Shown here in pieces: positions 27,238 to 35,923 of a stretch of DNA of 64,000 nucleotides. Made by a program: the position numbers and the translations under genes. Below the pieces are notes generated by a model. The model ran no database searches, was not told where the DNA came from, and saw nothing but the letters and a program-made list of their open reading frames with translations. The stretch comes from Acetobacteraceae bacterium B3987. GTDB taxonomy: Bacteria; Pseudomonadota; Alphaproteobacteria; Acetobacterales; Acetobacteraceae. Each line of letters opens with the position of its first letter. The first letter of the stretch is position 1. The stretch spans positions 90,593 through 154,592 of the forward strand of contig JAFNMF010000029.1 of NCBI GenBank assembly GCA_026537415.1. The letters are read 5' to 3'.

Positions 27238-27966
27238 ATGCGCTTCACGACACTGCACAAGGGCCTTGCCCTCTCCATTTTCGGGCTAGGCGCACTGACT
27301 GCACCAGCTTTCGCCGATGACGCAGCACCGGCTACCCAGAACAAGGCACCTGCCAAAACCAGCAAACATGTAAAAAGCGAACGCAAAAAAGAGCATCGCG
27401 CTTTCCATCACCTGTCCGAGCATGGCCAGAAGGCCATGACAAGCATCCTGCAGGCCCAGCAGCTCCTTGCCGCAGGACAGAGCGAACAGGCCTTACCGGC
27501 ACTTAATGCCGCTCTGGCCCACCTTCAGGCTGCTTCCAAAGCTCGTGAACAGTTCACCGCTGCTGAAGCTGACCTGCACCCTGCTCCGCAGCATCCTGTC
27601 TCCAGCTCCCACACAGCCCAAAACGGCCCGACAGACTGGATTCCAGTTGGTGGTGAAGTCATCGCCACAGACATGCTGGAGCCCAGCAAAAAGAGTGCCG
27701 TGGCAACAGCCAATGCCCAGCTGAAGGCAGGCCAGACCCAGCAGGCCGCCCAGACCCTACAGGTCATCGGGCAGGACATCGACTTCATCATTGCTCTGGC
27801 CCCGCTGAACCAGCTTCAGGGTTTTGTGAACCGTGCGCTGATTTTTGCACAGGGTCATCATCCTGATGCCGCCAATGTGGCTCTGAATGATGCGTTGAAC
27901 ACACTCGTTTTCGTCTCTGAAAACGTCATAACCGAAGCCACAGCTGCCGCTCAGCAGCAGAAATAA
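27238..27966 (+). CDS. YfdX family periplasmic protein
   Basis: This 242-residue protein has a signal peptide (LGALTAPAFADDA) and a YfdX-type body: HHLSEHGQKAMTSILQAQQLL, TDWIPVGGEVIATDMLEPSK and DIDFIIALAPLNQLQGFVNRAL. YfdX is a stress-linked protein of unclear role that is regulated with acid resistance in enterobacteria. AAAAGGA lies upstream of the ATG. A weak TTGCAC/TGTTAT pair at 27112-27140 could be its promoter. It ends before a bidirectional terminator. Confidence 0.8.
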   Translation: MRFTTLHKGLALSIFGLGALTAPAFADDAAPATQNKAPAKTSKHVKSERKKEHRAFHHLSEHGQKAMTSILQAQQLLAAGQSEQALPALNAALAHLQAASKAREQFTAAEADLHPAPQHPVSSSHTAQNGPTDWIPVGGEVIATDMLEPSKKSAVATANAQLKAGQTQQAAQTLQVIGQDIDFIIALAPLNQLQGFVNRALIFAQGHHPDAANVALNDALNTLVFVSENVITEATAAAQQQK

Positions 27967-28008
27967 AACGGCCTCTCGTCTCCCACAAAAGACGAAGTCC
28001 ACATAAAG

Positions 28009-28036
28009 AAAACCGGCATGTCATCGTGCCGGTTTT
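28009..28036. terminator. Terminator after YfdX gene
   Basis: AAAACCGGCA at 28009-28018 pairs with TGCCGGTTTT at 28027-28036 around an eight-base loop. A- and T-rich ends make it suitable for both strands. Confidence 0.75.
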
Positions 28037-28331
28037 CTTATATCCACCCAAGTCACCCCAGACAGGATCCATAAAAGTTCTGTGGAATCCACCTCTTACG
28101 GAGAATGTGTGGATAATCACTCACACGATAGACTGAAGGTGGCTATTTTCTGCGGCTTAACACCTGTGGAAAACTCTGTGAGTAATGCCTGCTCCCTATT
28201 GACAACGATTCCTAGTAGCGAGACCGAGGAGTCGCAGGTTGGCAAGAAGAAAACTGTTCACAGCCCCTCATGAAAGAGAGCCTCGTGCAACCTCTCATGC
28301 CCTCACCGGGACTCCCTCTATGACGACCGAA
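28037..28331. other. Intergenic interval with nothing recognisable
   Basis: Between the terminator and the end of the outer-membrane efflux gene I see no convincing gene, promoter or RNA. A short frame of 63 codons on the plus strand has no ribosome-binding site. Confidence 0.5.
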
Positions 28332-30020
28332 TTACGGCTTAGCCTGCCGTACCGTCTGGCTGACCTGCTCTTCATCAGGCAAAGTCTCCGACCAACCGCC
28401 GCCCAGCGCATTGTAAAGACGGGCCATATCTGTCGCAAAGGCACTGTCACTCGCTGCTAAATCCAGCTGAGCTTCCTGCAATTTCTCCTGCGCCTCCAGA
28501 ACAGACAGATACGTCGCCAACCCTGCCCGGTACTGGCTGGTTGCCAGTGACAAAGCTCGTTTCTCATCATCCACGGTTTTTGCCAGCCCCTCATGATGAA
28601 TCTGCTCATCATGGTAGGCCTGCAAAGCGTTATCCACTTCATTCCACGCCTGAAGAACCGTCTGCCGATACTCCACAGCCGCTGCACGCTGTGCGGCCTT
28701 TTTCAACCGCAACTGCCCGTAAAGCCGTCCCCCCTGAAAAATAGGCAAAGAAATACTGGGGCCAACATTCCACGCACGGGCATTCCAAAAGCCAAGGTCT
28801 CGGAAAGACAGGGTCTGAAAACCGAAATCCGCCGTCACGGTCACCTTGGGGTAAAAGTCCGCTGTGGCCTCACCCACTTCCGCCACTGTTTCCCTCAGAT
28901 GCTCCTCAGCTTCCCGAATGTCCGGGCGGCGATGGGCCAATTCGGAGGGAAGACCAGCCGGAACAAAAGGAGGAACCGTAGGCACGTCTGCTGTCCGGCC
29001 AAGCTCCTCATTCAGGCTCTGCGGCGGCATACCCAGAAGCAGAGCAATGGCGTTCTGCTCCCGTGCCACTGTTTCATCAAGATTGGCCTGCTGCGCCTCA
29101 ATGCCATGTAAACGGGCCTTCATGCTATCCACATCCAGCTCCGTCACCAACCCGCTCTTATAACGGCTCTGTGCTAATGACAGCAGATTCTGCACCGTGG
29201 CGTGACTATCTGCCAGAATATGTTGACGCTTCTGGTCGCCACGCAGCTGAAGATAATCACGGGCCATATCAGCCTGACGGGCAATGAGGATGCTGCGCCG
29301 CTCCTCCTCACTCATCTTCATCAGATATTTGGCAGCCTGATACTGGTACGCCACACGCCCCCAAAGATCGATCTCATAGGTCGCATCAATCTTATCCTGC
29401 CACTGATTCAGCAGCGGAACCTGAGCCTCCTGAGACCCCTGAAGGAAATTGGCCTCCTGTGAGGGCAGGTCAGGGAAGCCCTTCCCCACACGCTTGAAGA
29501 TTTCCTGAAGCTGTTTGGAACTATGTTGCGACCTCACATAGGTTCCATAGGCCGACAGATTGGGGAAACGCTCTGCCCCGGCAATAATCATCTGGGCACG
29601 GCTCTGCGCCAGATTCTGCGTGGCCAGCAGGAAAGACAGGTTCTGCGTGGCTACACGCTCTTCTAGAGAGGTCAGTTCCGGGTCATGGAATGTCTTCCAC
29701 CACGCATCAGCCATAGGCAGTTCCGTCACGACAGAGGCAGGCGAGGCCTTTTCGTTTGTCTTATCCTCTGGTGCCGCATTGGCCCCATGCGGGCCACGAC
29801 CATTCCCCTTCATGACCTCTTTAGAAGCCTGATTGCTACCATTATGCAGATCATAATGTGGTGGGGCCCAATCCTTGGGGGGATGGTATTTCGGGCCGAC
29901 CATAAGGCACCCTCCCAACCCCAGCAGAGCCACCCCACACAGAAGCTGCCGGCTGAAACGGCGTGAAGACAGGGCCACCGCCCCCTTGCGGACGGAATGG
30001 AACAAATGAGCGTCTTTCAC
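28332..30020 (-). CDS. Outer-membrane factor lipoprotein of a drug efflux system (NodT/OprM family)
   Basis: This 562-residue protein is the outer-membrane channel of a tripartite efflux pump. It has a lipoprotein signal with lipobox LGLGGC (Cys at residue 38), then VGPKYHPP at the start of the mature protein and two similar OEP repeats. The repeats carry TYEIDLWGRVAYQYQAAKYLM and HRRPDIREAEEHLRE, typical of NodT/OprM. The start is a GTG at 30020, preceded by CAGGAG. It is read divergently from the TetR gene and its partner pump genes lie 0.8 kb beyond on the same strand. A 60-residue Gly/Pro/Lys-rich insert lies near the N-terminus. Confidence 0.88.
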   Translation of the reverse strand: MKDAHLFHSVRKGAVALSSRRFSRQLLCGVALLGLGGCLMVGPKYHPPKDWAPPHYDLHNGSNQASKEVMKGNGRGPHGANAAPEDKTNEKASPASVVTELPMADAWWKTFHDPELTSLEERVATQNLSFLLATQNLAQSRAQMIIAGAERFPNLSAYGTYVRSQHSSKQLQEIFKRVGKGFPDLPSQEANFLQGSQEAQVPLLNQWQDKIDATYEIDLWGRVAYQYQAAKYLMKMSEEERRSILIARQADMARDYLQLRGDQKRQHILADSHATVQNLLSLAQSRYKSGLVTELDVDSMKARLHGIEAQQANLDETVAREQNAIALLLGMPPQSLNEELGRTADVPTVPPFVPAGLPSELAHRRPDIREAEEHLRETVAEVGEATADFYPKVTVTADFGFQTLSFRDLGFWNARAWNVGPSISLPIFQGGRLYGQLRLKKAAQRAAAVEYRQTVLQAWNEVDNALQAYHDEQIHHEGLAKTVDDEKRALSLATSQYRAGLATYLSVLEAQEKLQEAQLDLAASDSAFATDMARLYNALGGGWSETLPDEEQVSQTVRQAKP

Positions 30021-30142
30021 AGTGCAGCTCCTGAAGAATAATCAACATAAAACGGGCAAGAAATGATTCGCCCATATGGACCATGCCGCTCTGGCGGCCT
30101 ATCATGCCCCTCCATACGCAGGCGCAACCCTTCCACAGGACG

Positions 30143-30787
30143 ATGACCCAGACCGAACAACCGGCCCAACGCCCTTCCCGTAGCGGCAAAGGGGCATCCA
30201 GCAAATGTGAGCAGATCCTCCAGAGTGCAGGGCAGCTTTTCCTTCAACAGGGTTATGAACGGACTTCCATGTCGCAGATCGCCCGTATGGCCGGTGTCTC
30301 CAAAGGCTCGCTCTATAACCATTTCGAGAACAAGGCGGACCTGTTCACGGCCTTTTTCGAGGAACGCAGCCGTACACGTCTCAACACGCTGAAATCCGTC
30401 TCTCAAGCTCCTCAGCCCGACCTGCACACGGCTCTCCGGCAGGCAGCAGCCACCATCATCAAGCTGATGATCGACCCGGAAGCCATAGGCCTCTACCGCA
30501 TCGTTGTGGCAGAAGCCAACGAGTTCCCCAATCTGGCGGACACGCTCTGGCATTATGGCGTCTCCCGAACACTGACCGGCCTTGCCGGCTGGTTTGCCGA
30601 GAAACATGCCGCAGGCCAACTCATCATTGAGGATATCGACCTTGCTGCCGAGCAGTTCCTCACGATGTGCCAGACCCGCATCATCCACCGGAGCCGCCTT
30701 TCTCTGCCCGTGGATACCAGTCAGGCCAGCATAGATAGCGTGGCCAGCATGGTAGCGGACAGCTTCCTTCGCATGTACGCTCCCTGA
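30143..30787 (+). CDS. TetR/AcrR family regulator of the efflux genes
   Basis: This protein of about 214 residues has the TetR helix-turn-helix near residues 22-70 (GYERTSMSQIARMAGVSKGS and LYNHFENKADLF) and a ligand domain that continues with LYRIVVAEANEFPNL. It is enclosed by efflux genes: the outer-membrane factor is divergent and emrB is convergent. The start is uncertain; ATG codons at 30083, 30104 and 30143 are all in frame and none has a good ribosome-binding site. Its likely operator is the palindrome upstream of emrA (33632-33649). Repression is inference from family behaviour. Confidence 0.82.
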   Translation: MTQTEQPAQRPSRSGKGASSKCEQILQSAGQLFLQQGYERTSMSQIARMAGVSKGSLYNHFENKADLFTAFFEERSRTRLNTLKSVSQAPQPDLHTALRQAAATIIKLMIDPEAIGLYRIVVAEANEFPNLADTLWHYGVSRTLTGLAGWFAEKHAAGQLIIEDIDLAAEQFLTMCQTRIIHRSRLSLPVDTSQASIDSVASMVADSFLRMYAP

Positions 30788-30816
30788 AGATATTACCGGG
30801 CGATCAGTCTCAACGC

Positions 30817-32394
30817 TCAATGGCCGCCTCCTCCTTGCCCCCCGCCCTTCATCGGGGACATGAGGAAACAGAATGGCACAACACAGAGGGCCATAATCCC
30901 CAGAACATTGAAGAGCTGGTTATAGGCCAGCATGGCCACCTGCCGCATGAACTCCTGATACATATGAGCCACCGCAAAAGCATGGGCACGCAGCGGTGCC
31001 AGACCATGCGCTTCCGCCAGCTGCTGGACACGGAAGATATAATCCCGGAACTCCGGCCGAGAGGCGATGGCATGAGCGGATACATCCGTCTGCTGCACCT
31101 GCCGCATTTCCGTCAATGCTGCCGTGGAGAGCGAAATGGCCTGCGACCCGAAATAGTTCCGCACCATGCTGAACAAGGCCGATGCATCACCATTCAACTC
31201 TCTCGGCAAAGTAGCATAAGCGATGGTGGAAATGGGAACAAACAAGAAGGCCAACGGGGCTGTCTGCCGCACACGACAAAGTACCAGATACCAGAAGTCC
31301 ACATCAGAATAGAGCGTAGCCGCAAAGAAGCAGGACAGAGCCAAAAAGGTAAACCCCATCCCGATGAGGTACCGAACCTGCACATACTTCATCAGAATCC
31401 CCACAAGAGGGATCAACACCATCACAGCCATGCCGCCTGGTGCCATGAGCTGCCCGGCAATCGTAGCTGTATAGCCCTGCACCTGCTGAGCAAACTGCGG
31501 GACGATCACAGCAGAGGCGTAGAGCAGCACCCCCACAGCACCAATCATGAAGGTACCAACAGCAAAATTACGGTCCTTCAGCACGCTCAGCCGCAAAAGA
31601 GGGTTTTTAGCCTTGAGCAGCCAGATGATGGCCCCCAACGTGCAAAGCCCCCCTATGACCGCCATGGTCACGATAAAAGGCGAGCCGAACCAGTCATCAT
31701 CCTCACCACGGTCGGCCATAATCTCAAGGCAGCCAAGGCCCAGTGAAATCAAGCTGATACCGACAACATCCACCCGTTCCCGCACGGCCTTCACCCACGG
31801 CGGGTCTTCCACAAGGGCGATCACGGCCATGACGGTCAGAATACCAAACGGCACATTGACGTAGAAAATCCACCGCCATGAATAGGTATCTGTCAGCCAT
31901 CCCCCCACCAGCGGTCCCAGAACCGGCCCCACCACAATGGCCAGAGCGGTCAGCCCGAAGGCAGCCCCGCGCTTCTCCGGGGGGAAAATATCCAGAATGA
32001 TGGCCTGCTGTACCGGTTGCAGTCCGCCACCAAAAAAACCCTGCATAAGGCGGAAAATCACCAGCATCGGCAAAGAGGTGGACAGCCCGCAAAGGAAAGA
32101 AGACAGGGTGAACATCGCCACACAGATGAGGAAATATCGCTTCCGGCCGAACCGCTTGGAAAGCCAACTTGAGATTGTTAGCACGATCCCGTTAGCCACA
32201 AGGTAAGATGTCAACGCCCATGTGGCGTCATCATAAGAACTGCCAAGCGAGCCAGCGATATGCGGCAGGGCTACATTGACGATGGTGGTATCCAGCACCT
32301 CCATGAAGGCAGCCAGTGTCACCACCACCGCCACAAGCCACGGATTATGACGGGGCCGCCAGTTCTGTTGGTCTTCTACGGATGAATCAGCCAT
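30817..32394 (-). CDS. emrB: EmrB-type MFS drug exporter (DHA2 family)
   Basis: This 525-residue protein is a 14-helix DHA2 exporter, the inner-membrane pump that moves drugs with a proton gradient. It shows LAAFMEVLDTTIVNVALPHI in the first helix, the motif A segment SKRFGRKRYFL and motif C around GPVLGPLVGGWLTD. The ATG at 32394 with TGAGG upstream is preferred over an earlier GTG. It follows emrA by eight bases, so EmrA and EmrB are made together. The outer-membrane factor gene is 0.8 kb further on, past the TetR gene. Confidence 0.88.
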   Translation of the reverse strand: MADSSVEDQQNWRPRHNPWLVAVVVTLAAFMEVLDTTIVNVALPHIAGSLGSSYDDATWALTSYLVANGIVLTISSWLSKRFGRKRYFLICVAMFTLSSFLCGLSTSLPMLVIFRLMQGFFGGGLQPVQQAIILDIFPPEKRGAAFGLTALAIVVGPVLGPLVGGWLTDTYSWRWIFYVNVPFGILTVMAVIALVEDPPWVKAVRERVDVVGISLISLGLGCLEIMADRGEDDDWFGSPFIVTMAVIGGLCTLGAIIWLLKAKNPLLRLSVLKDRNFAVGTFMIGAVGVLLYASAVIVPQFAQQVQGYTATIAGQLMAPGGMAVMVLIPLVGILMKYVQVRYLIGMGFTFLALSCFFAATLYSDVDFWYLVLCRVRQTAPLAFLFVPISTIAYATLPRELNGDASALFSMVRNYFGSQAISLSTAALTEMRQVQQTDVSAHAIASRPEFRDYIFRVQQLAEAHGLAPLRAHAFAVAHMYQEFMRQVAMLAYNQLFNVLGIMALCVVPFCFLMSPMKGGGQGGGGH

Positions 32395-32402
32395 ATTCGG
32401 CC

Positions 32403-33533
32403 TCACTCACCCACATGGACGGTTGGCTCGACAGACATGCCCAGTGAAAGGGGCAGCTTGTCATCAAGCCCGCTATCAATCAGGATTTTGACGGGAATAC
32501 GCTGAACGGTCTTCACAAAGTTCCCCGTAGCATTCTCCGGCGGGAACGCACTGAAGGACTCACCAGAGCCTCTCTGTATGGTATCCACATGACCCTTTAG
32601 ATGGAGCTGAGGATAGGCATCCACCTCAATCTCAGCCTTCTGGCCCGGGCGCATGTCAGAGAGCTGGGTTTCCTTATAATTGGCAACAATCCAGACATCC
32701 CGGGCCACGATGGAGAACATCTCCTGCCCAACCTGCACGAAATTGCCCTGCTCCACCGTACGCTGTGAAACCCAGCCATCCCGTGGGGCACGGATATCCA
32801 TCCACTCCACATTTTGACGGGCCAATTCCAGCTCGGCCTGTGCTGATTTCAGCGTGGCCTGAGCCTGAGTGTAATGAGCATAGGCATTGCCAATATTCGC
32901 CTTGACCGGCTCCGCCTGTGTCAGCTGGCCCTGCGCCTGCATGACGGATGCCGTCGCTTCATCCAAAGCTGCACGGGCATAATCAATGCTCTGCTGCGTT
33001 GTAGCGGCACGCTCCACACGATGCTGCCGGACATAATCCGTCTGAGCCCGGAAAAGGCGAGCCTTAGCCTCCTGAAGAGCCCCTTGGGCAGCCATCAACT
33101 GGCCAGGATAATTCTTCTGCGCCACGGCGTAGGACAAATCGTAAGAGACCATATCCGCCTCGGCCTGCGCTACGGCCGCTTCGGCCCGATGCAGTTGCGC
33201 CAGATAATCCCGGCCATCAATCTGCACCAGAAGATCACCCTTATGGACAAACTGGTTATCATCCACCAGCAAGCGGGACACATATCCGCTAACATGCGCT
33301 GCAATGGAAATCTTGCGACCCGTCACATAAGCATCATCTGTCTCAACCTTGTTCCGGTTGAAGAAGAAATACAGCCCGATACCCAGTACAACCATAACCA
33401 AAATAAGAATCAGGATGAGTTTCCTGGCCCCACGGTCCTTGAAGGGCTTTCCTGTCTGGTCCGAGGTGGCCTGCTGCTCCTGTCCACCCGGTGCGGCAGA
33501 GTGAGTGTCAGACTGTGTATCGGACTGTGCCAT
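32403..33533 (-). CDS. emrA: EmrA-type membrane fusion protein (HlyD family)
   Basis: This 376-residue protein has one N-terminal helix (residues about 38-60), a biotinyl-lipoyl domain (VETDDAYVTGRKISIAAHVS and VDDNQFVHKGDLLVQID) and a long coiled-coil hairpin (about residues 110-220) before a beta-barrel with MDIRAPRDGWVSQRTVEQG. It bridges EmrB and the outer-membrane factor. The start at 33533 follows AGAGG; an in-frame GTG lies at 33539. A TetR-type operator lies about 100 bases upstream. Confidence 0.88.
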   Translation of the reverse strand: MAQSDTQSDTHSAAPGGQEQQATSDQTGKPFKDRGARKLILILILVMVVLGIGLYFFFNRNKVETDDAYVTGRKISIAAHVSGYVSRLLVDDNQFVHKGDLLVQIDGRDYLAQLHRAEAAVAQAEADMVSYDLSYAVAQKNYPGQLMAAQGALQEAKARLFRAQTDYVRQHRVERAATTQQSIDYARAALDEATASVMQAQGQLTQAEPVKANIGNAYAHYTQAQATLKSAQAELELARQNVEWMDIRAPRDGWVSQRTVEQGNFVQVGQEMFSIVARDVWIVANYKETQLSDMRPGQKAEIEVDAYPQLHLKGHVDTIQRGSGESFSAFPPENATGNFVKTVQRIPVKILIDSGLDDKLPLSLGMSVEPTVHVGE

Positions 33534-33631
33534 GATCACCTCTAGAGTATGAGATTATCCATCCTGCACCCTGTCAGCTTGGCTATGGCCTGCATGGCTG
33601 TGACTGGACCAGCGATGATCTAAAAAAGAAA

Positions 33632-33649
33632 AATGACCAATCGGTCATT
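33632..33649. promoter_or_regulatory. TetR-type operator palindrome upstream of emrA
   Basis: AATGACC at 33632-33638 and GGTCATT at 33643-33649 form perfect seven-base arms around AATC. TGACC-N4-GGTCA is a typical TetR/AcrR-family operator layout. The site lies about 100 bases upstream of emrA and is the likely target of the TetR protein encoded at 30143-30787. No exact copy is seen between the TetR gene and the outer-membrane factor gene. Confidence 0.6.
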
Positions 33650-33794
33650 ATGTGTATGAACAGGAGTTATCCTATTCATATAGAACAATCAAGCACTTGT
33701 TCCAGAATGGCCATTCTTATGAAGAATTCATGACCATCACGGCTTCTGCCAAATAGCAGAAGCCTGCAACGACAAAACCCAAAAAACGCTTCTC

Positions 33795-34706
33795 TCAGCC
33801 CTCTAAAGAGGCTCTGCGCCGACTCGCTGCCTGAAAGGTATTATACAGCAGGCAGGCAATGGTCATCGGTCCGACACCACCCGGCACTGGCGTAATGTGC
33901 CCGGCTACCTGGCTGGCTTCCTCAAACACCACATCCCCGACCAGACGGCTCTTGCCCTCCGGAGTCTGCACACGGGTGATGCCGACATCAATGACCGTTG
34001 CACCGGGCTTGATCCAACTCCCCTTCACCAGCCCTGCCTTGCCGGTAGCCACCACGATAATATCAGCCTCCCGAGCCAATGCCTCGATGTTGCGGGTATG
34101 AATATGCGCTATCGTAACGGTGCAGTTAGCCTTAAGCAGAAGCTGTGCCATCGGCTTGCCCACCAAATTGGAGGCTCCGATGACAACGGCCTTCATCCCT
34201 GTCATGTCCGCATGAACGGACTGCAACAACTTGAGGCAACCCAACGGCGTACAGGGGACAATGCCATTCTCCATGCCAAGAGCCAGACGACCAGTATTAA
34301 CCTCGCCCAGTCCGTCAACATCCTTATCCGGGTGGATAGCGTTGGTCACGGTAGCGGCGTCAATCTGCGGCGGTAGTGGCAACTGAACCAGAATACCATC
34401 CACCTTGGGGTTGGCATTCAGCTCTTCAATCAGGGCCAGCAGCTCTTCCTGCGAAGTACTTTCTGGCATCATCTGCATGAAGGACTTCATCCCCGCACGA
34501 TGGGTCTGGATTGCCTTGTTCTTGACGTACACTTCCGAGGCCGGGTCATTGCCGACAAGCACCACAGCCAGACCGGGCAGCTCATGCCCTTTTTCGACCA
34601 GCTGCTCCACCTGACTACGGATTTCATCCGTCATTCTGGCCGCCATAGCCTTACCATCAATCAGTTCTGCCTTACCGCCTGCATGTACGGTGGATGATGC
34701 TGTCAT
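33795..34706 (-). CDS. folD: Bifunctional methylenetetrahydrofolate dehydrogenase/cyclohydrolase FolD
   Basis: This 303-residue enzyme interconverts methylene-, methenyl- and formyl-tetrahydrofolate using NADP. It has [15 protein letters not shown] with the catalytic YxxxK, the [10 protein letters not shown] motif, [15 protein letters not shown], the Rossmann segment [19 protein letters not shown] and [16 protein letters not shown]. The start at 34706 follows GGAGAG by seven bases; a longer frame to 34766 adds twenty residues without support. It is divergent from the threonine aldolase gene. A hairpin at 33741-33764 may help end transcription, but it has no T run. Confidence 0.95.
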   Translation of the reverse strand: MTASSTVHAGGKAELIDGKAMAARMTDEIRSQVEQLVEKGHELPGLAVVLVGNDPASEVYVKNKAIQTHRAGMKSFMQMMPESTSQEELLALIEELNANPKVDGILVQLPLPPQIDAATVTNAIHPDKDVDGLGEVNTGRLALGMENGIVPCTPLGCLKLLQSVHADMTGMKAVVIGASNLVGKPMAQLLLKANCTVTIAHIHTRNIEALAREADIIVVATGKAGLVKGSWIKPGATVIDVGITRVQTPEGKSRLVGDVVFEEASQVAGHITPVPGGVGPMTIACLLYNTFQAASRRRASLEG

Positions 34707-34846
34707 GAACGTACTCTCCGCCAAAACCGGTGTTTCCCGCCTCTCTATGCCCATTGGACAAGACATGACAAGACCTGATCTTTCCGCTAGAGACTGAGAA
34801 CCAGAAATGGACAGCCCCCTCCGGCAAGGATGAAGGAACTCACGTC

Positions 34847-35911
34847 GTGCGTGATGATCTACGCAAGAATTTTGCCAGCGATAACGTAACCCCCGCCTGC
34901 CCGACTGTCATGCAGGCCATCGCTGATGCCAACACCGGTAATGTTCCTTCCTATGGTCATGACGACCTCTCCTTGGCACTAAACCAACGTTTTGGCGAAG
35001 TCTTCGATGCGGAAGTTGCTGTCTTCCCGGTTGCAACGGGCACGGCGGCTAATTCTCTGGCCCTCTCCGCCATGGTTCCCCCTTATGGGAGCGTATTGTG
35101 CGACCAAAGTGCCCACATCAACAATGAAGAAGGCGGGGCACCGGAATTCTTTACTCAGGGGGCCAAACTAGTCGGTATTCCATCCCCGGAAGGACGGATG
35201 GACCCGGCGGGCCTGCCACCCACCCTTCAGCAGAACCGCTGCAAAGGTGTCCTCGCACCTCCCTTCACGGCCCTCTCCATCACGCAGGCCACGGAATGGG
35301 GCACGACCTATCCCTGCAAAACTGTTGCCGCCCTGTCGGACATCGCCCATGAACACGGGTTGAGCGTCCATATGGACGGTTCCCGTCTGGGTAATGCCAT
35401 TGCCCATCTGGAATGCAGCCCTGCCGATACCACATGGAAAGCTGGTATTGACGTACTGAGCTTCGGCGGTACCAAAGCCGGAGCCATGGCCGCAGAAGCT
35501 ATTGTCTTCTTCCTCAATGACCGGACCCGCCCGATGGTGGAAACCATGACACGCCGTATCAAACGCGGTGGGCATCTGTGGTCCAAACAACGTTTCATGG
35601 CAGCACAGCTTCTTGCCCTGCTGCACAACGATCTTTGGCTAGAAAACTGCCGCCACGCCAACGCCATGTGTCAGCGTCTGCGACACGGCCTCTACAAGCA
35701 TCCGGCCGTCAATCTGCCATTCACTACGGAAAGCAATGAGATTTTTGCTGTTCTGCCAGAAGCGCAGGTAGAACAACTGCATGCCGAAGGCTACCAATTC
35801 TACACCTACCCCACCCCGCAAGGAGTACCGGGCAAGCTACTGCGCTTCGTCACCAGCTTTTACACCCGTTCTGAAGATGTTGATGCCCTGCTGGAAAGCC
35901 TCATCGGCTGA
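34847..35911 (+). CDS. Low-specificity threonine aldolase-like enzyme
   Basis: This 354-residue PLP enzyme resembles threonine aldolases (beta-eliminating lyase family), which split threonine to glycine and acetaldehyde. [17 protein letters not shown] opens the domain. [14 protein letters not shown] holds the phosphate-binding part, [13 protein letters not shown] the Asp that contacts PLP, and [15 protein letters not shown] the Lys that forms the Schiff base. The start is a GTG at 34847, with AAGGA nine bases upstream. The enzyme is cytoplasmic. Related family members act on other beta-hydroxy amino acids. Confidence 0.88.
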   Translation: MRDDLRKNFASDNVTPACPTVMQAIADANTGNVPSYGHDDLSLALNQRFGEVFDAEVAVFPVATGTAANSLALSAMVPPYGSVLCDQSAHINNEEGGAPEFFTQGAKLVGIPSPEGRMDPAGLPPTLQQNRCKGVLAPPFTALSITQATEWGTTYPCKTVAALSDIAHEHGLSVHMDGSRLGNAIAHLECSPADTTWKAGIDVLSFGGTKAGAMAAEAIVFFLNDRTRPMVETMTRRIKRGGHLWSKQRFMAAQLLALLHNDLWLENCRHANAMCQRLRHGLYKHPAVNLPFTTESNEIFAVLPEAQVEQLHAEGYQFYTYPTPQGVPGKLLRFVTSFYTRSEDVDALLESLIG

Positions 35912-35923
35912 CGGGCTGTATCG

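Noticed and set aside
28082-28273. 63-codon plus-strand frame in the gap after YfdX
   Set aside because: No ribosome-binding site, no domain or hydrophobic pattern; it appears to be a chance frame.
30083-30142. Extended N-terminus for the TetR regulator
   Set aside because: In-frame ATGs at 30083 and 30104 have no ribosome-binding site and add residues outside the TetR fold, but they cannot be fully excluded.
33741-33764. Nine-base-pair hairpin downstream of folD considered as a terminator
   Set aside because: The stem is perfect, but no T run follows on either strand, so it is noted only as a possible aid to termination.
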